A program made the translations under genes and the position numbers. Below, piece after piece: positions 51,566 through 63,629 of a DNA stretch of 64,000 nucleotides. This DNA comes from Kalaharituber pfeilii. Taxonomy: Eukaryota; Ascomycota; Pezizomycetes; Pezizales; Pezizaceae. Location of the stretch: NCBI GenBank assembly GCA_015179045.1, contig WHUZ01000097.1, positions 124,001 through 188,000 on the forward strand. The letters run 5' to 3'. Below the pieces are notes generated by a model, which was not told the origin of the DNA, searched no databases, and saw nothing but the letters and a program-made list of their open reading frames with translations. The stretch's first letter is position 1. Every line of letters starts with the position of its first letter.

Positions 51566-54500
51566 TTCCATACGGAACAGATTTCTTGGTATTATTATAC
51601 CTCCAAGTCGTTCCGTATGGAACAGATTTCTTAGTATTATTATCCCTTCAAGTCGTTCCGCATGGAACAGATTTCTTGGTATTCTTGATTGCTTGGTATT
51701 ATTATCCTTCTAAGTCGTTCCGCATGGAACAGATTTCTTGATATTATTATCCCTCCAAGTCGTTCCGCATGGAACAGATTTCTTGGTATTCTTGATTGCT
51801 TGGTATTATTATCCTTCTAAGTCGTTCCGCATGGAACAGATTTCTTGATATTATTATCCCTCCAAGTCGTTCCGCATGGAACAGATTTCTTGGTATTCTT
51901 GATTGCTTAGTATTATTATCCTTCCAAGTCGTTCCGCATGGAACAGATTTCTTGGTATTATTATCCCTCCAAGTCGTTCCGCATGGAACAGATTTCTTGG
52001 TATTCTTGATTGCTTGGTATTATTATTCTTCCAAGTCGTTCCGCATGGAACAGATTTCTTGGTATTATTATTTCTCCAAGTCGTTCCGCATGGAACGAAT
52101 TCCTTGGTATTGTTATGCCTCCAGGTCGTTCCATACGGAACGTTTTCCCACCTATTTGCCTATTCTACACCTCCAGGTCGTTCCATACGGAACGTTTTCC
52201 CACCTATTTACCTATTCTACAGCTCCATAGCGTTCCGGATGGAACGTTTTTCCACCTATTCAGTCATTCTACACCTCCATATCGTTCCAGGCGGAACGTT
52301 TTCTCACCTGTTCAGTCATTCTACACCTCTATATCGTTCCAGGCGGAACGTTTTCCCACCTATTCAGTCATTCTACACCTCTATATCGTTCCAGGCGGAA
52401 CGTTTTCTCACCTATTCAGTCATTCTACACCTCCATATCGTTCCAGGCGGAACGTTTTCCCACCTATTCAGTCATTCTACACCTCCATATCGTTCCAGGC
52501 GGAACGTTTTCTCACCTACTCAGTCATTCTACACCTCCATATCGTTCCAGGCGGAACGTTTTCTCACCTATTCAGTCATTCTACACCTCCATATCGTTCC
52601 AGGCGGAACGTTTTCCCACCTATTTAGTCATTCTACACCTCCATATCGTTCCAGGCGGAACGTTTTCTCACCTGTTCAGTCATTCTACACCTCCATATCG
52701 TTCCAGGCGGAACGTTTTCCCACCTATTCAGTCATTCTACACCTCTATATCGTTCCAGGCGGAACGTTTTCTCACCTATTCAGTCATTCTACACCTCCAT
52801 ATCGTTCCAGGCGGAACGTTTTCCCACCTATTCAGTCATTCTACACCTCCATATCGTTCCAGGCGGAACGTTTTCTCACCTACTCAGTCATTCTACACCT
52901 CCATATCGTTCCAGGCGGAACGTTTTCTCACCTATTTACCCATTCTACACCTCCATATCGTTCCAGGCGGAACGTTTTCCCACCTACTTACCTATTCTAC
53001 ACCTCTATATCGTTCCAGGCGGAACGTTTTCTCACCTATTTACCCATTCTACACCTCCATATCGTTCCAGGCGGAACGTTTTCCCACCTATTTACCTATT
53101 CTACACCTCTATATCGTTCCAGGCGGAACGTTTTCTCACCTATTCAGTCATTCTACACCTCCATATCGTTCCAGGCGGAACGTTTTCCCACCTATTCAGT
53201 CATTCTACACCTCCATATCGTTCCAGGCGGAACGTTTTCTCACCTATTCAGTCATTCTACACCTCTATATCGTTCCAGGCGGAACGTTTTCCCACCTATT
53301 CAGTCATTCTACACCTCCATATCGTTCCAGGCGGAACGTTTTCCCACCTATTTACCTATTCTACACCTCCATATCGTTCCAGGCGGAACGTTTTCTCACC
53401 TACTCACCCATTCTACACCTCCATATCGTTCCAGGCGGAACGTTTTCCCACCTATTTACCTATTCTACACCTCTATATCGTTCCAGGCGGAACGTTTTCC
53501 CACCTATTTAGTCATTCTACACCTCTATATCGTTCCAGGCGGAACGTTTTCCCACCTATTTACCTATTCTACACCTCCATATCGTTCCAGGCGGAACGTT
53601 TTCCCACCTATTTACCTATTCTACACCTCCATATCGTTCCAGGCGGAACGTTTTCTCACCTATTCAGTCATTCTACACCTCTATATCGTTCCAGGCGGAA
53701 CGTTTTCCCACCTATTCAGTCATTCTACACCTCCATATCGTTCCAGGCGGAACGTTTTCCCACCTATTCAGTCATTCTACACCTCCATATCGTTCCAGGC
53801 GGAACGTTTTCCCACCTATTCAGTCATTCTACACCTCCATATCGTTCCAGGCGGAACGTTTTCCCACCTATTCAGTCATTCTACACCTCCATATCGTTCC
53901 AGGCGGAACGTTTTCCCACCTATTTAGTCATTCTACACCTCCATATCGTTCCAGGCGGAACGTTTTCTCACCTATTTACCTATTCTACACCTCCATATCG
54001 TTCCAGGCGGAACGTTTTCTCACCTACTCACCCATTCTACACCTCCATATCGTTCCAGGCGGAACGTTTTCCCACCTATTTAGTCATTCTACACCTCCAT
54101 ATCGTTCCAGGCGGAACGTTTTCCCACCTATTTACCTATTCTACACCTCTATATCGTTCCAGGCGGAACGTTTTCCCACCTATTCAGTCATTCTACACCT
54201 CTATATCGTTCCAGGCGGAACGTTTTCCCACCTATTCAGTCATTCTACACCTCTATATCGTTCCAGGCGGAACGTTTTCCCACCTATTTACCTATTCTAC
54301 ACCTCCATATCGTTCCAGGCGGAACGTTTTCCCACCTATTTAGTCATTCTACACCTCCATATCGTTCCAGGCGGAACGTTTTCCCACCTATTCAGTCATT
54401 CTACACCTCCATATCGTTCCAGGCGGAACGTTTTCCCACCTATTCACCTATTCTACACCTCCATATCGTTCCAGGCGGAACGTTTTCCCACCTATTCACC

Positions 54501-54695
54501 TATTCTACACCTCCATATCGTTCCAGGCGGAACGTTTTCCCACCTATTCAGTCATTCTACACCTCCATATCATTCCAGGCGGAACGTTTTCCCACCTATT
54601 CACCTATTCTACACCTCTATATCGTTCCAGGGTTAATATCGTTCCAGGCGGAACGTTTTCCCACCAATTTACCTATTCTACACCTCTATATAAGT
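51566..54695 (+). repeat. Large hairpin satellite (CGTTCC-N4-GGAACG), about 60 units
   Basis: The left part has units of 45 and 62 bp (CGTTCCGCATGGAACAGATT, CTTGGTATTATTATCC). From about 52127 it is very regular 52-bp units: CGTTCCAGGCGGAACGTTTT, CCCACCTATTCAGTCATTC, TACACCTCCATAT. The six-base dyad arms are nearly invariant while the four-base centre differs between blocks (GCAT, GTAT, ATAC, GGAT, AGGC). All frames are open, including one of 674 codons. That frame has a 52-residue period equal to three units read in successive phases, so it is not a gene. Sub-variants (CAGTCA versus TTACCT; TCTCAC versus TCCCAC) are interspersed, showing homogenisation in blocks. Confidence 0.95.
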
Positions 54696-54779
54696 AGCAG
54701 ATGGTGAACTAAAAGAGGAAAGGAAAGGGAAGGGAATTGCTTGTTGCCTATGTAAAGTCAATCTCCGAGTATCTCCATC

Positions 54780-55004
54780 AGCGGTCTTCTCCCCCCTTCC
54801 CTTCGACCCTTGGTGGTCTCCTCACGTGATCCTCCCCCCCGGCCACCTCCGCTGCCACACTCTGCACTGTCCTAGCAGATGTCTCATTCTCTCCTCCTCC
54901 TTCCCGTACCACCTACACTCTGGTCTATCCCCTTTCCCCATTTGCCACCTCCAAGCACGTAGACCCTTGCCCCCCAACCTCCCTATCAGGTGCCCCAATC
55001 TCTC
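54780..55004 (-). pseudogene. LINE pol C-terminal Zn-motif fragment
   Basis: On the minus strand: GLRAWRWQMGKGDRPECRW, YGKEEERMRHLLGQCRVW, resembling the C-x2-C-x-H-x4-C motif after RNase H in Tad-like LINEs. The second Cys is Tyr here. The fragment is cut by the fold-back element and its upstream part continues at 56882. Confidence 0.7.
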
Positions 55005-55006
55005 TA

Positions 55007-56879
55007 ACGTGCCCGAAGTGGTAACGATCTGCCCCCTGTAACGATCCATTCTCTGGGCACTCCTCGTCATACATTCCTCGCTCTACTACTTATTTTGGAT
55101 ATATTGCAACTACAGAAATTGCTTAACATTATACCAATTTGACATCGCTGAATCAGAATTTGCTATCATAATGAGGAAAAAATCAAAATTCCATTATTTA
55201 CAACCAAATTCATTATTATTCACCTAATTTGAGCTCTCCCTGTATAGAGTATAGCTCAACATCCTCGAAATCAGGAAAATAATATAGAAAACTAGTAATT
55301 CTCATCCATCTAGGGCTGGTCTTTTTATTAAAAGTCAATATTGCATATACAGATCATGTGGGATGCAATGCACCTTCAATTGTATAGAAGTAGTTTATAT
55401 TCGTGAGCTAATCTCCATACCTTGATCTGACCTTCAGTGTTCCTAGACTCCTCAAGTGATTCAGGAATACCGGGACTTGAAGTTGTAGTAGTTGAAGCAC
55501 TAGGGGTGGTTACAGTAACTCCTTCTGAGGTGCCAGGTATGACAGAAGAGACGTATGGCTCAAATCTGCTATTGGAACCTTCTTCTACCCACCCCCCCTT
55601 CTAGTATTCAGACCCTCCTATCTCATGAACTAAAGATCTTTCCCAGCCCCAGCCTTGCATGTGAGTTCCTCTATGGTGTCTTTTTGTAACTTGTTCAGCT
55701 ACAGCCATCTCTCTCTATTTTCGTTCTTCTTTTGCCTTGCTGTCATGGGTCACCTCGGGTGGCCGATAGAGCGTATATGCGATGTATGCGAAATGCGACA
55801 GCAAATATATGGGATGCAGGTGCGTATTGCTAAATGAGCTATGCAGAGGACTAGTAAACGTCACTAGTCAAGTGTTTTTTCACTGATCTGGTGGGATGCG
55901 GTTCTCTACCCAAGATGCCCAAGACGTTATATTCACTCACTTCCTCCTAAGCCGCCTCGAGCTGAAGTTAAAGCAATACTGGAAATAGAAGGAAAAAATA
56001 GTAGGAGATGTCGAAAAGGAAACAGAGAGTACCAGCGAAGGCCAGAAAGGAGGAAGAGAAACTTCAGAAGGTGCGAAAATAGTTTAGGATAAGAAAGAAG
56101 CCGCTGATATGCAAAGTAGTTAGCAGCGATGGATCGAGAAAGTAAGGCAAAAGAGGAACGAAAATAGAGAGAGATGGCTGCAGCTGAACAAGTTACAAAA
56201 AGACACCATAGAGGAACTCACATGCAAGGCTGGGGCTGGGAAAGATCTTTAGTTCATGAGATAGGAGGGTCTGAATACTAGAAGGGGGGGTGGGTAGAAG
56301 AAGGTTCCAATAGCAGATTTGAGCCATACGTCTCTTCTGTCATACCTGGCACCTCAGAAGGAGTTACTGTAACCACCCCTAGTGCTTCAACTACTACAAC
56401 TTCAAGTCCCGGTATTCCTGAATCACTTGAGGAGTCTAGGAACACTGAAGGTCAGATCAAGGTATGGAGATTAGCTCACGAATATAAACTACTTCTATAC
56501 AATTGAAGGTGCATTGCATCCCACATGATCTGTATATGCAATATTGACTTTTAATAAAAAGACCAGCCCTAGATAGATGAGAATTACTAGTTTTCTATAT
56601 AATTTTTCTGATTTCGAGAATGTTGAGCTATACTATATACAGGGAGGACTCAAACTTAGGTAAATAATGATAAATTTAGTTGTAAATATTGGAATTTTGA
56701 TTTTTTCCTCATTATGATAGCAAATTCTGATTCAGCGATGTCAAATTGGTTATAATGTTAAGCAATTTCTATAGTTGCAATATATTCAAATAAAAGTAGT
56801 AGAGTGAGGAATGCATGACGAGGAGTGCCCAGAGAGTGGATCGTTACAGGGGGGCAGATCGTTACCACTTCGGGCACGC
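55007..56879. mobile_element. Fold-back pogo derivative (1873 bp)
   Basis: Both ends are the right end of the pogo element. Arms of about 730 bp (55007-55740 and 56145-56879) are near-perfect inverted copies. Each ends in the 42-bp pogo terminal repeat next to TA (55005-55006 and 56880-56881). The arms contain the decayed transposase C-terminus (compare 39240-39550) and the element's 3' flank. The centre holds an LTR-family-2 remnant (about 55745-55910) and Lys/Glu-rich coding remains. It is inserted in a LINE pol fragment. Confidence 0.88.
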
Positions 56880-56881
56880 TA

Positions 56882-57260
56882 GTGGTCTATACGCCAATTC
56901 TAACCGGTTTCTCTCCCCTACCCTCTCTCTCCTTCCTCTTTGTCTCATACCGGCTTCCGTAACAACCTCTTGGACGCGCTGCCAGCGCCCTCGCCTCTAC
57001 CCGAGTGGACTCTCACCTCACAAATGTCTCTACAGACTCCAAATTAGCCAGCCCCTCCACCATATATCGCCTTATCCCCCAGGGTGCGTGCATGATTCCT
57101 CGTGCCACCGTATATTGCCACTTCTCCAGCTCCCTCAGCTTCTTCTCCCTTGGCGCTCTGCACGCGTAATCATGCTATACCCATGCCCCCAGGTTGCGAT
57201 ATTCCGTGCGATACTTGTATATATCTTTCTCCGTTTCACCGGCACCATCCTGGTAAGGCA
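56882..57260 (-). pseudogene. LINE pol fragment (post-RT region)
   Basis: The minus-strand translation (interrupted by stops) gives IARNIATWGAW, ELEKWQYTVARGI, APWGIRR and EGLANLESVETF, matching the fragment at 47528-48525 residue by residue. It is the upstream part of the 54780-55004 piece, separated from it by the fold-back element. Confidence 0.75.
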
Positions 57261-57356
57261 TGAAAATCAATATCCTGTCTACTAGCGAATTTGACATGAG
57301 ATGCGGGGTAATTCTGACGGTGTCAACCAGTAAGCCCTAAGTTGTACTAATTTTGA

Positions 57357-57500
57357 ATCATGTAACCCCACTTATGGCGCTAGGCCATGGCAGGGTCCCT
57401 GGGCAAGCTCTCATAGGCCGGAGATTGGCTACAAGACAATTCCTACATACATGGCCTCGCCGCTCTGTTGACTCCCGCTCTCCCACCTTCTAGACCCTAA
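57357..57500 (-). mobile_element. LINE 3' tail, type 2 (poly(A) lost)
   Basis: ATCATGTAACCCCACTTATG, GCCATGGCAGGGTCCCTGGG and ACCTTCTAGACCC in minus orientation. Flanks CCCTAAGTTGTACT and CCCTAAGGCGTACT look like a 14-bp target duplication. The position in the host repeat is the same as for the tail at 5906. Confidence 0.7.
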
Positions 57501-57572
57501 GGCGTACTGATCAACACTAGTTAATTCTTATAGTGTCAACTTAAGGGACACATCGCCGATATGGCGCAAATG

Positions 57573-57633
57573 CTTTTTTTTTTTTTTTTTTTTCACATGA
57601 CCCCGCTTGTAGCTGTTCGCCATGGCAGGGCAT
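57573..57633 (-). mobile_element. Tail-only LINE insertion, type 2
   Basis: T run of about 23, then CACATGACCCCGCTTGTAGC and CCATGGCAGGGC. The flanking ATGGCGCAAATG and ATGGCGCTCAAATG suggest the duplication. The uninterrupted counterpart lies near 6195 (GCAAATGACCC). Confidence 0.75.
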
Positions 57634-57944
57634 GGCGCTCAAATGTGCGGCCTAATGAGTTGCCCAATTGAGCAGTCTAATGAGCGGCAGACCAACGCGT
57701 AGCCTGATGAGCTAAATTCATTTACTAGATCCCGGCGTCCCAGCGTCAGGTTTATCCCATATCGGCAATGTCCTAACAGGGCAGCTCAAGCATACTATGA
57801 TGGTTGCCAGATTGAGACAATTGACCGCCCTGAAGACATTGAGCATATGGCATATTGAGCCTATTCAGCATTAGTGAGCAGCACGAGCCGAGCCAGCTCG
57901 AGCTCGACTGATCTTGAAAGCTGTATAATTTTGCCCTTTTTTTT

Positions 57945-58660
57945 GTGCGGCAAAAAATATCAGAAATAAGCACGAAATTTTATGTATGCTTTGTTCCAAG
58001 ACTTGGCAAGTCAAAAAGCCATGCAACAACCGCGCATCTCACCATTTTCAGAAGTTACATGCGTTACCTGTCTACATTTAGAACTTGTGATATCAACTGG
58101 CAACACCACGGAGTTGAAGCGACCAATACTATTCGACATGATGGTTTCAATAAAGTGAGCTGAACTAGAGGGCTTTTCTGAAACACTCTTTTGCAGGTTT
58201 CTTATCTCAACAAATTTACCAATCAAACGAGCAAAATATGCCATCATTTCTAGAGCGATATCTCAGCTAATATCATGTGGGCTAGATTTAGTGATATCTC
58301 AGCTCGAACTTTGGGGTTGCACATTAGAGGAGCTCCAGAAATGATGGCATATTTTGCTCGTTTGATTGGTAAATTTGTTGAGATAAGAAACCTGCAAAAG
58401 AGTGTTTCAGAAAAGCCCTCTAGTTCAGCTCACTTTATTGAAACCATCATGTCAAATAGTATTGGTCGCTTCAACTGCGTGGTGTTGCCAGTTGATGTCA
58501 CAAGTTCTAAATGTAGACAGTGGGAGTGACGCATGTGACTTCTGAAAATGGTGAGATGCGGTTGTTGCATGGCTTTTTGACTTGCCAAGTCTTGGAACAA
58601 AGCATACATAAAATTTCGTGCTTATTGTCTGATATTTTTTGCTGCAAAATTATACATCTT
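57945..58660. repeat. Large inverted repeat, arms about 310 bp
   Basis: 57945-58250 and 58340-58655 are inverted copies, with a spacer of about 90 bp and few differences. Outer ends share TATAATTTTGC. One arm reads open for about 80 codons (LIGKFVEIRNLQKSVSEKPS, HFIETIMSNSIGRF), with the complementary copy antisense, so the source may have been coding. No target duplication was established. Confidence 0.8.
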
Positions 58661-59191
58661 TCATACAGGTAACTATAATGATCAGAGTTCCAACCCGGGC
58701 TGGGCTTTTGCAACATCTCATATACACCGCAAAAGTGGTCAATTCCGCACATATGAGATGCGGGGAATATTAAGCACATTGAGCGTACCGTGAGGTGTGG
58801 ACAATATTAAGTATATTGACCGCAGTATGAGACATGGAGCGTATTGAGCATATTAAGTCCACACACATCGATGGAAATGAATTGGGATGCCAAAAGTAAT
58901 GAATCACGGGGCTACGACTCTGCGCCGACTTCAGGCTTAATGCTGAAGGCGATATAGGCGAATTGTAGGGGGGCCACGAAGGCCCCACATGGGCTGCTAG
59001 CGTCGGGGTGCAAGTCAATGTTGAAATTGCAATGTAAACACACAAATGCGCCGAGATGCAATCCATTTGGCATCCGAATGCGACATAGAATGCTATTTAG
59101 CATCAGAACGTAAGGGCGCGCTGGGTATAATGGAAAATAGTGCGTCCGGACGCTGGGTAGGTGCGTCGGTTCGATATTCACAGCAACTTAG
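58661..59191. other. No supported gene
   Basis: Contains a GAGCGTATTGAGCATATTGA-type simple repeat and GC-rich unique sequence. Frames on both strands overlap without motifs. Confidence 0.4.
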
Positions 59192-59405
59192 TGTAATGGA
59201 TGGTGGTAAACGCAGAGAGTTACCGTCCGCCAGGCCAAAAAGACACTTGACCAGCGGCACTCGCTAGTCCTCTGCGTGGCTCATATAGCACTCGCAACTG
59301 CGACGCCGGCGCCCGGCTGTCGCATATCGCCTACGTCGCATATGCGCATACTGCGCGCGCGCATCCACCGACCGCCCGCCCTACGGTTGCGGTGAATCCG
59401 TAACA
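59192..59405 (-). mobile_element. Solo LTR, family 2, copy 3 (214 bp, minus)
   Basis: TGTAATGGATGG...ATCCGTAACA with the exact five-base duplication CTTAG (59187-59191 and 59406-59410). It is an independent insertion, unlike copies 1 and 2, and fixes the element ends and duplication length. It lies 30 bp beyond the stop codon of gene C. Confidence 0.88.
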
Positions 59406-59434
59406 CTTAGAGTAAGAATAGCTTGAGTTTAACT

Positions 59435-62400
59435 TCAATGAAATCTTGACATTTGTCTATTGTACATGTCATAAGAGTGATCATGGCAATTTTTCATTAC
59501 CTCCTCAACCCAACTCCCTTGTGCCCCTAAGATATCTTCTATAACCGCAGCTATATCCCCTTGTTCTAATGCGTGGATCCATCTAGTTGCTCTTAAGCGA
59601 AGAGCTGCTGGGTTGTATAGTTCCACCTCATCGAGTCTAGGGTTTTGTCGTCGACAAACTCCAACAGTTCGCAGCAGACGGAACTTTATTAGGAATGATG
59701 TTCCAATACGCTGTTGTTCCACTATACTGAATATTAGCTAGGTCCAATATGCCTCATAAACATACTTCAAGTACAAGCCTCTACTTACCGATAGCCTTAT
59801 TAAACTCCTGAATGTGGACTTCTTTTTGTAATTCTGGAGCGACATACCACATACACTTAATAAAAAATGCTGCTGACCACCGGGCCTTGCATCTTTTTTC
59901 TTTTGGATGCCGAACCAATTTTATTTCTCCGTTGCTATGATCGACTGCGGACAATGGGGTAAGTTTTCCTAACACCAAAATCACAACAAGTATCGCTTGA
60001 ATCCTGTTATCTGTTAACCGAACGCGCTCTCGCACATCCGCAATATGATTCGCGAAAGTAACTTTCTTCTTGCGGTACTCTGTTTCTAGTATTTGCAACC
60101 CAAGATCGATAATCACCGGCAATCTTTGAAAGGGAACTTCCTCTCCAAGAGAGTTCTCCTTTGAATCCTGGTTTACCGAATCGAGTAGAAAGGTGTTTGT
60201 AAAACTACAACACCATTTCGCAGTTAATCTTCCAGCCTTCACTCCAGGCACAATCTCAACTCCTTGTTCTCTGAATCCAGCATCCAGTCCTTGTAAAATC
60301 TCATTTTTTGTGACCGACTTCCGGAAATAACGTGGTAGACTGCTAACGAGCTCTCGGATTATGTTTGGATAGCTTGAACCTTTTGGCCAGACTTTACCAC
60401 TGCCATTTAGTGCTTCTTTAGTGTCTCCAGGCCAGTCATCATTAACTGATGTACCAAAAATCGCAGCATATAAATTCTCCAACCAAGTTCGGCGCATAAT
60501 TTGAGACACATCAGCATGAACATCTCGTTCCCCTGGCTCACAGCTATTTGCATTCAGTTTCCGTAGCAGTTCCTCGTATTTGCTAATGATAAGGTATTAG
60601 TTCAATCACTTGTACTGTTACGTTTTCCATATAAATACGTACATAGAAAATGGACGGTCTTGTATTTCCCACTCTTCCACAGCTTCTCGTTTCTCCAGAG
60701 CATCACGGGCAATTGAGGCACTTTCTTCGGCTGATAAAGCATGGACTTTTCGGCATTGTATATTTCGTTCCTCATTGATTTTTCGCTTCAGCTGAATTGT
60801 AACGAAGTCAACCATTTCAGGAACCCAGAACTCTTTAACTATACGAGCCAATGCGGTGCGAAGATCCACCAGTGTCCGAATACCACCATCAGTGCCATTC
60901 CAAGCACCAACTTGAGCTACCACTTCTTTCGCTCGAGCTGTGCCTTTTCCATAATGAAACTCCAGTGCTGCGCTTTGAGCCAGATATGGCATCCCTCCTG
61001 TCGCAGCAGACCGAACTGGCCAACCTGGATCAACTTCTCCACTCAACGGATTCCATAGATTAGGATCAATGTATGGAAATCCGCGAGTCATCAACCCTTC
61101 CAAAATTCCCACCCACCTCCACAACTTTGTTGGCACTCGACTGTAGTCACCAGTGAAAGCCAACACTGCCAGCCTCTCCATGTTGGCAACTACTTCACCT
61201 TGAGCAACTGTCAACCCATATCCTCCGCCTGCAACACATTGGGTTTTATATTCATTCATAACACATTCTGTTGCTCCAGCTACTGTCGCCAAACAACCTG
61301 GATATATCTAATATATTCTATCAGCTGTGAATCCTCGATGCAATTATATGTTTAAATTGTATAAAGGCAATTAGCCTAGTCAAGTCACAACTTTTCGTTC
61401 CGCATGGAACTAAAAACTGTAGATCTCCCACTATTGGGCGTTCCGCACAAAACCAAAAACTGTGATAACTTACTTTTGGGTGAAATGTATATAGCTCATC
61501 ATACATTGCGTATCCATCATCCTCACACCACCACATGAGTAATTCCTCGACTGCATTTTTGGCGATATAGGCAAAGGTCCTATTTTCTGTCTTCAGGGCT
61601 CTAAAATCGAAATGCACGATAAATTCATATCTGAAGCCAGTGTTGTCGCCTGAAATAGCATCTAGAATTTTGTTCGCAGCAATTGTCGCAGGTTGGGTAT
61701 GTGTGCCTTTCAAAATCCGCGACCAAAGTCTTCGCTGTTTTTGTAGTTGATTCTCCTTCGCCCCTGAAAGTTCTTTGGATTAGTATTGAGTGAACTCTGT
61801 AAAATATTGCGCTTGAATACCAAGCAACCAGAGAAGAGTCCAAGCAGTTACCTTTTTTTGGCATGCACATAGCTGCTGTATAGTAACCTTTACCCAACTC
61901 GAAAGCCTCAGGAGTATGCCGAAAACATTGCTTTATGCGGCTGTATGACTGATATTTTCCTGGAAAAATAACATCCTCCATCCCATTCTCCTCCCGAAGT
62001 TTGTCATTAATCTTCTCATATCTTTGTAGGAATTTATCAGGTGGTTTCGGACTCTGAATGCTTCCAAATCTTTGTTGCCAGCACGTTGGAAAAAACCGAA
62101 CACGCTTGCGGTCATGCCTGTTCCTCCATTGTCGCACAATTGTGTCTCTGTCAGCCAAAAAGCCATACTTGCGTTCTCGCTCCACCTCCACTACTCTTGT
62201 TCCATCTCTCAATCTTATGACTTCTTGAGGATCATCGTCTTCAACCGCTAGTCTGAGGCTTGTTTCGATTGCTCCAATCACATTAATGGCAATGGCAATT
62301 GACCCCATGGCTGCATTTGCCGGATCAAACTGACGTTCCAACTCCGATCCTAAATTTTGACAGACATCTGATGTGTTGTCAATCCTGGCATCTGCTCCAA

Positions 62401-63608
62401 AATCGTACACCTGTCCATTGCTGAGATTTAGTATTTTCTACAAGTTGAGAGTTGGCAGCTAACCTCAAATGTTGGCACATTGCGATCATAAAATGATCCT
62501 GTTCCACGTTCGAATGTGGCAGCCCAATTCTTCATGAACTGTTCCTGAAAGACCGCCCATTGCTCTGCGTTAAGAGCCACAGTACCGTTGCCTCCTAAAA
62601 GTAGTTGTAAATTCAGTTTTAATATTAAAAGGTATCTCTAATAATAAACCGTAACACTCCATCTTCATCGAAATGGATAGACTACTTACCCAATAAAAAG
62701 TTTGGAGGAACTCCACATCCTACCAACGCTGGCAGTTTGAAAACAGCAAGGATATAGGCGGCGATGTCATTTGCAATCTCTCTAGGAACCGAGGAATGCT
62801 CCATTGCGTCTTCCACTTGCTCACCCGTCTGAGTCGCTTGCTGCCTTGTGGATGTTCTCGGTGGAAAAATCACAAACCATTTCATTCGAACATTTCCATG
62901 CCCCAGAAAGAACGTGCGACCTTTTAGTGAGTAGCTACAGGTGTAGGCATGGGCGCTGTGATATGGTTGTGCCCAGTGCTTCAGCGACAGTGTCACACAA
63001 TTGAAAAGTTTATCGCCCGCCGGAGTGACCAGCGGCCGATATGGGTGCCCAATTATGCCGCAATAGTCAAGGGAAAGTTGTCTTTTGGCATCCATGGTAC
63101 TTGGCGCAGTGGCGCGTTGAGAAAGTGGTTTTCCGTCCTGCCCCCAGTCCCACCCAATTTTCTCCGTCATCAGGTTTAGCAAGGCTGATGCCACCGCAGC
63201 ATGACTGCTCTGTGCGTCACCGGCTCGTTGCTTGGCTCGATAGAGTACTGCGTGAAGGTCTTTTGGCCCCAGAACCCTACTCGCATCTCCATAATTCAGA
63301 GAGGATGTGCCTCTGTCTTCTTCGTTTAGGCCCCCATCATCTTGCTCCTCAGGTAGGTCTCGGAGTCCTGCGTGTAGGCTATCGAGGTCGAGGTCGTCTG
63401 CTCTGATTTCTGCCTCCTCGCTGTCGCTTTGTTCGCTTTCGGCCTCAGAGAGAGTTTCGTCTAAAGAGAGTGGCAAAACAATAGCTTCTTCTCGAGCATT
63501 ATTCGCCTGCATACGCTGCGTCCGCCGAGCACTTCGTTGGTGCCATCTTCTTGAGGAGCTTTCAACATAGTCCTCATCATTGATCTGCCAATCAAAATCC
63601 GAATCCAT
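59435..63608 (-). CDS. Gene C: seven-exon uncharacterised protein, 1214 aa
   Basis: Exons: 62690-63608, 62464-62594, 61852-62410, 61474-61763, 60643-61307, 59789-60582, 59435-59721. Every junction is GT-AG and in phase, totalling 1215 codons with a TGA stop. Donors include GTAAGT (four times) and GTACGT. The N-terminal 120 residues are acidic and Arg-rich (MDSDFDWQINDEDYVESSS), probably disordered. After that the protein is globular with scattered conserved stretches shared with pseudogene B (GHPYRPLV, GRTFFLGHGNVRMKWF, FDPANAAMGSIAIAINV, SYSRIKQCFRHTPEAF, GLTVAQGEVVANMERLA). No catalytic motif, signal peptide or membrane segment was recognised. The intron at 61308-61473 contains GTTCCGCATGGAAC, the dyad of the large satellite. 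The start may lie further upstream, because the frame stays open to a possible acceptor near 63650. Family and function unknown. Confidence 0.85.
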
Positions 63609-63629
63609 AGTGGGCAACAATGGGAATTG

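Larger units (their letters stand above)
57285..57880 (+). repeat. Segmental duplication of 5820-6530
   Basis: Shares GTGTCAACCAGTAAGCCC, the type 2 LINE tail and the CAATGTCCTAACAGGGCAGC block, in the same order and orientation. It lacks the 798-bp TA element found at 5025-5822. Confidence 0.75.

Noticed and set aside
51903..53927. 674-codon open frame with a repeated SRRNVF/PYRSRRNVFPPI pattern
   Set aside because: It reads three successive 52-bp satellite units in different phases; all frames are open because the unit lacks stops. There is no start context and no conservation beyond the DNA repeat.
51566..54695. Heat-shock elements in the TTCC-N4-GGAA dyad
   Set aside because: Heat-shock elements need alternating GAA/TTC with two-base gaps; here the TTC and GAA are six bases apart.
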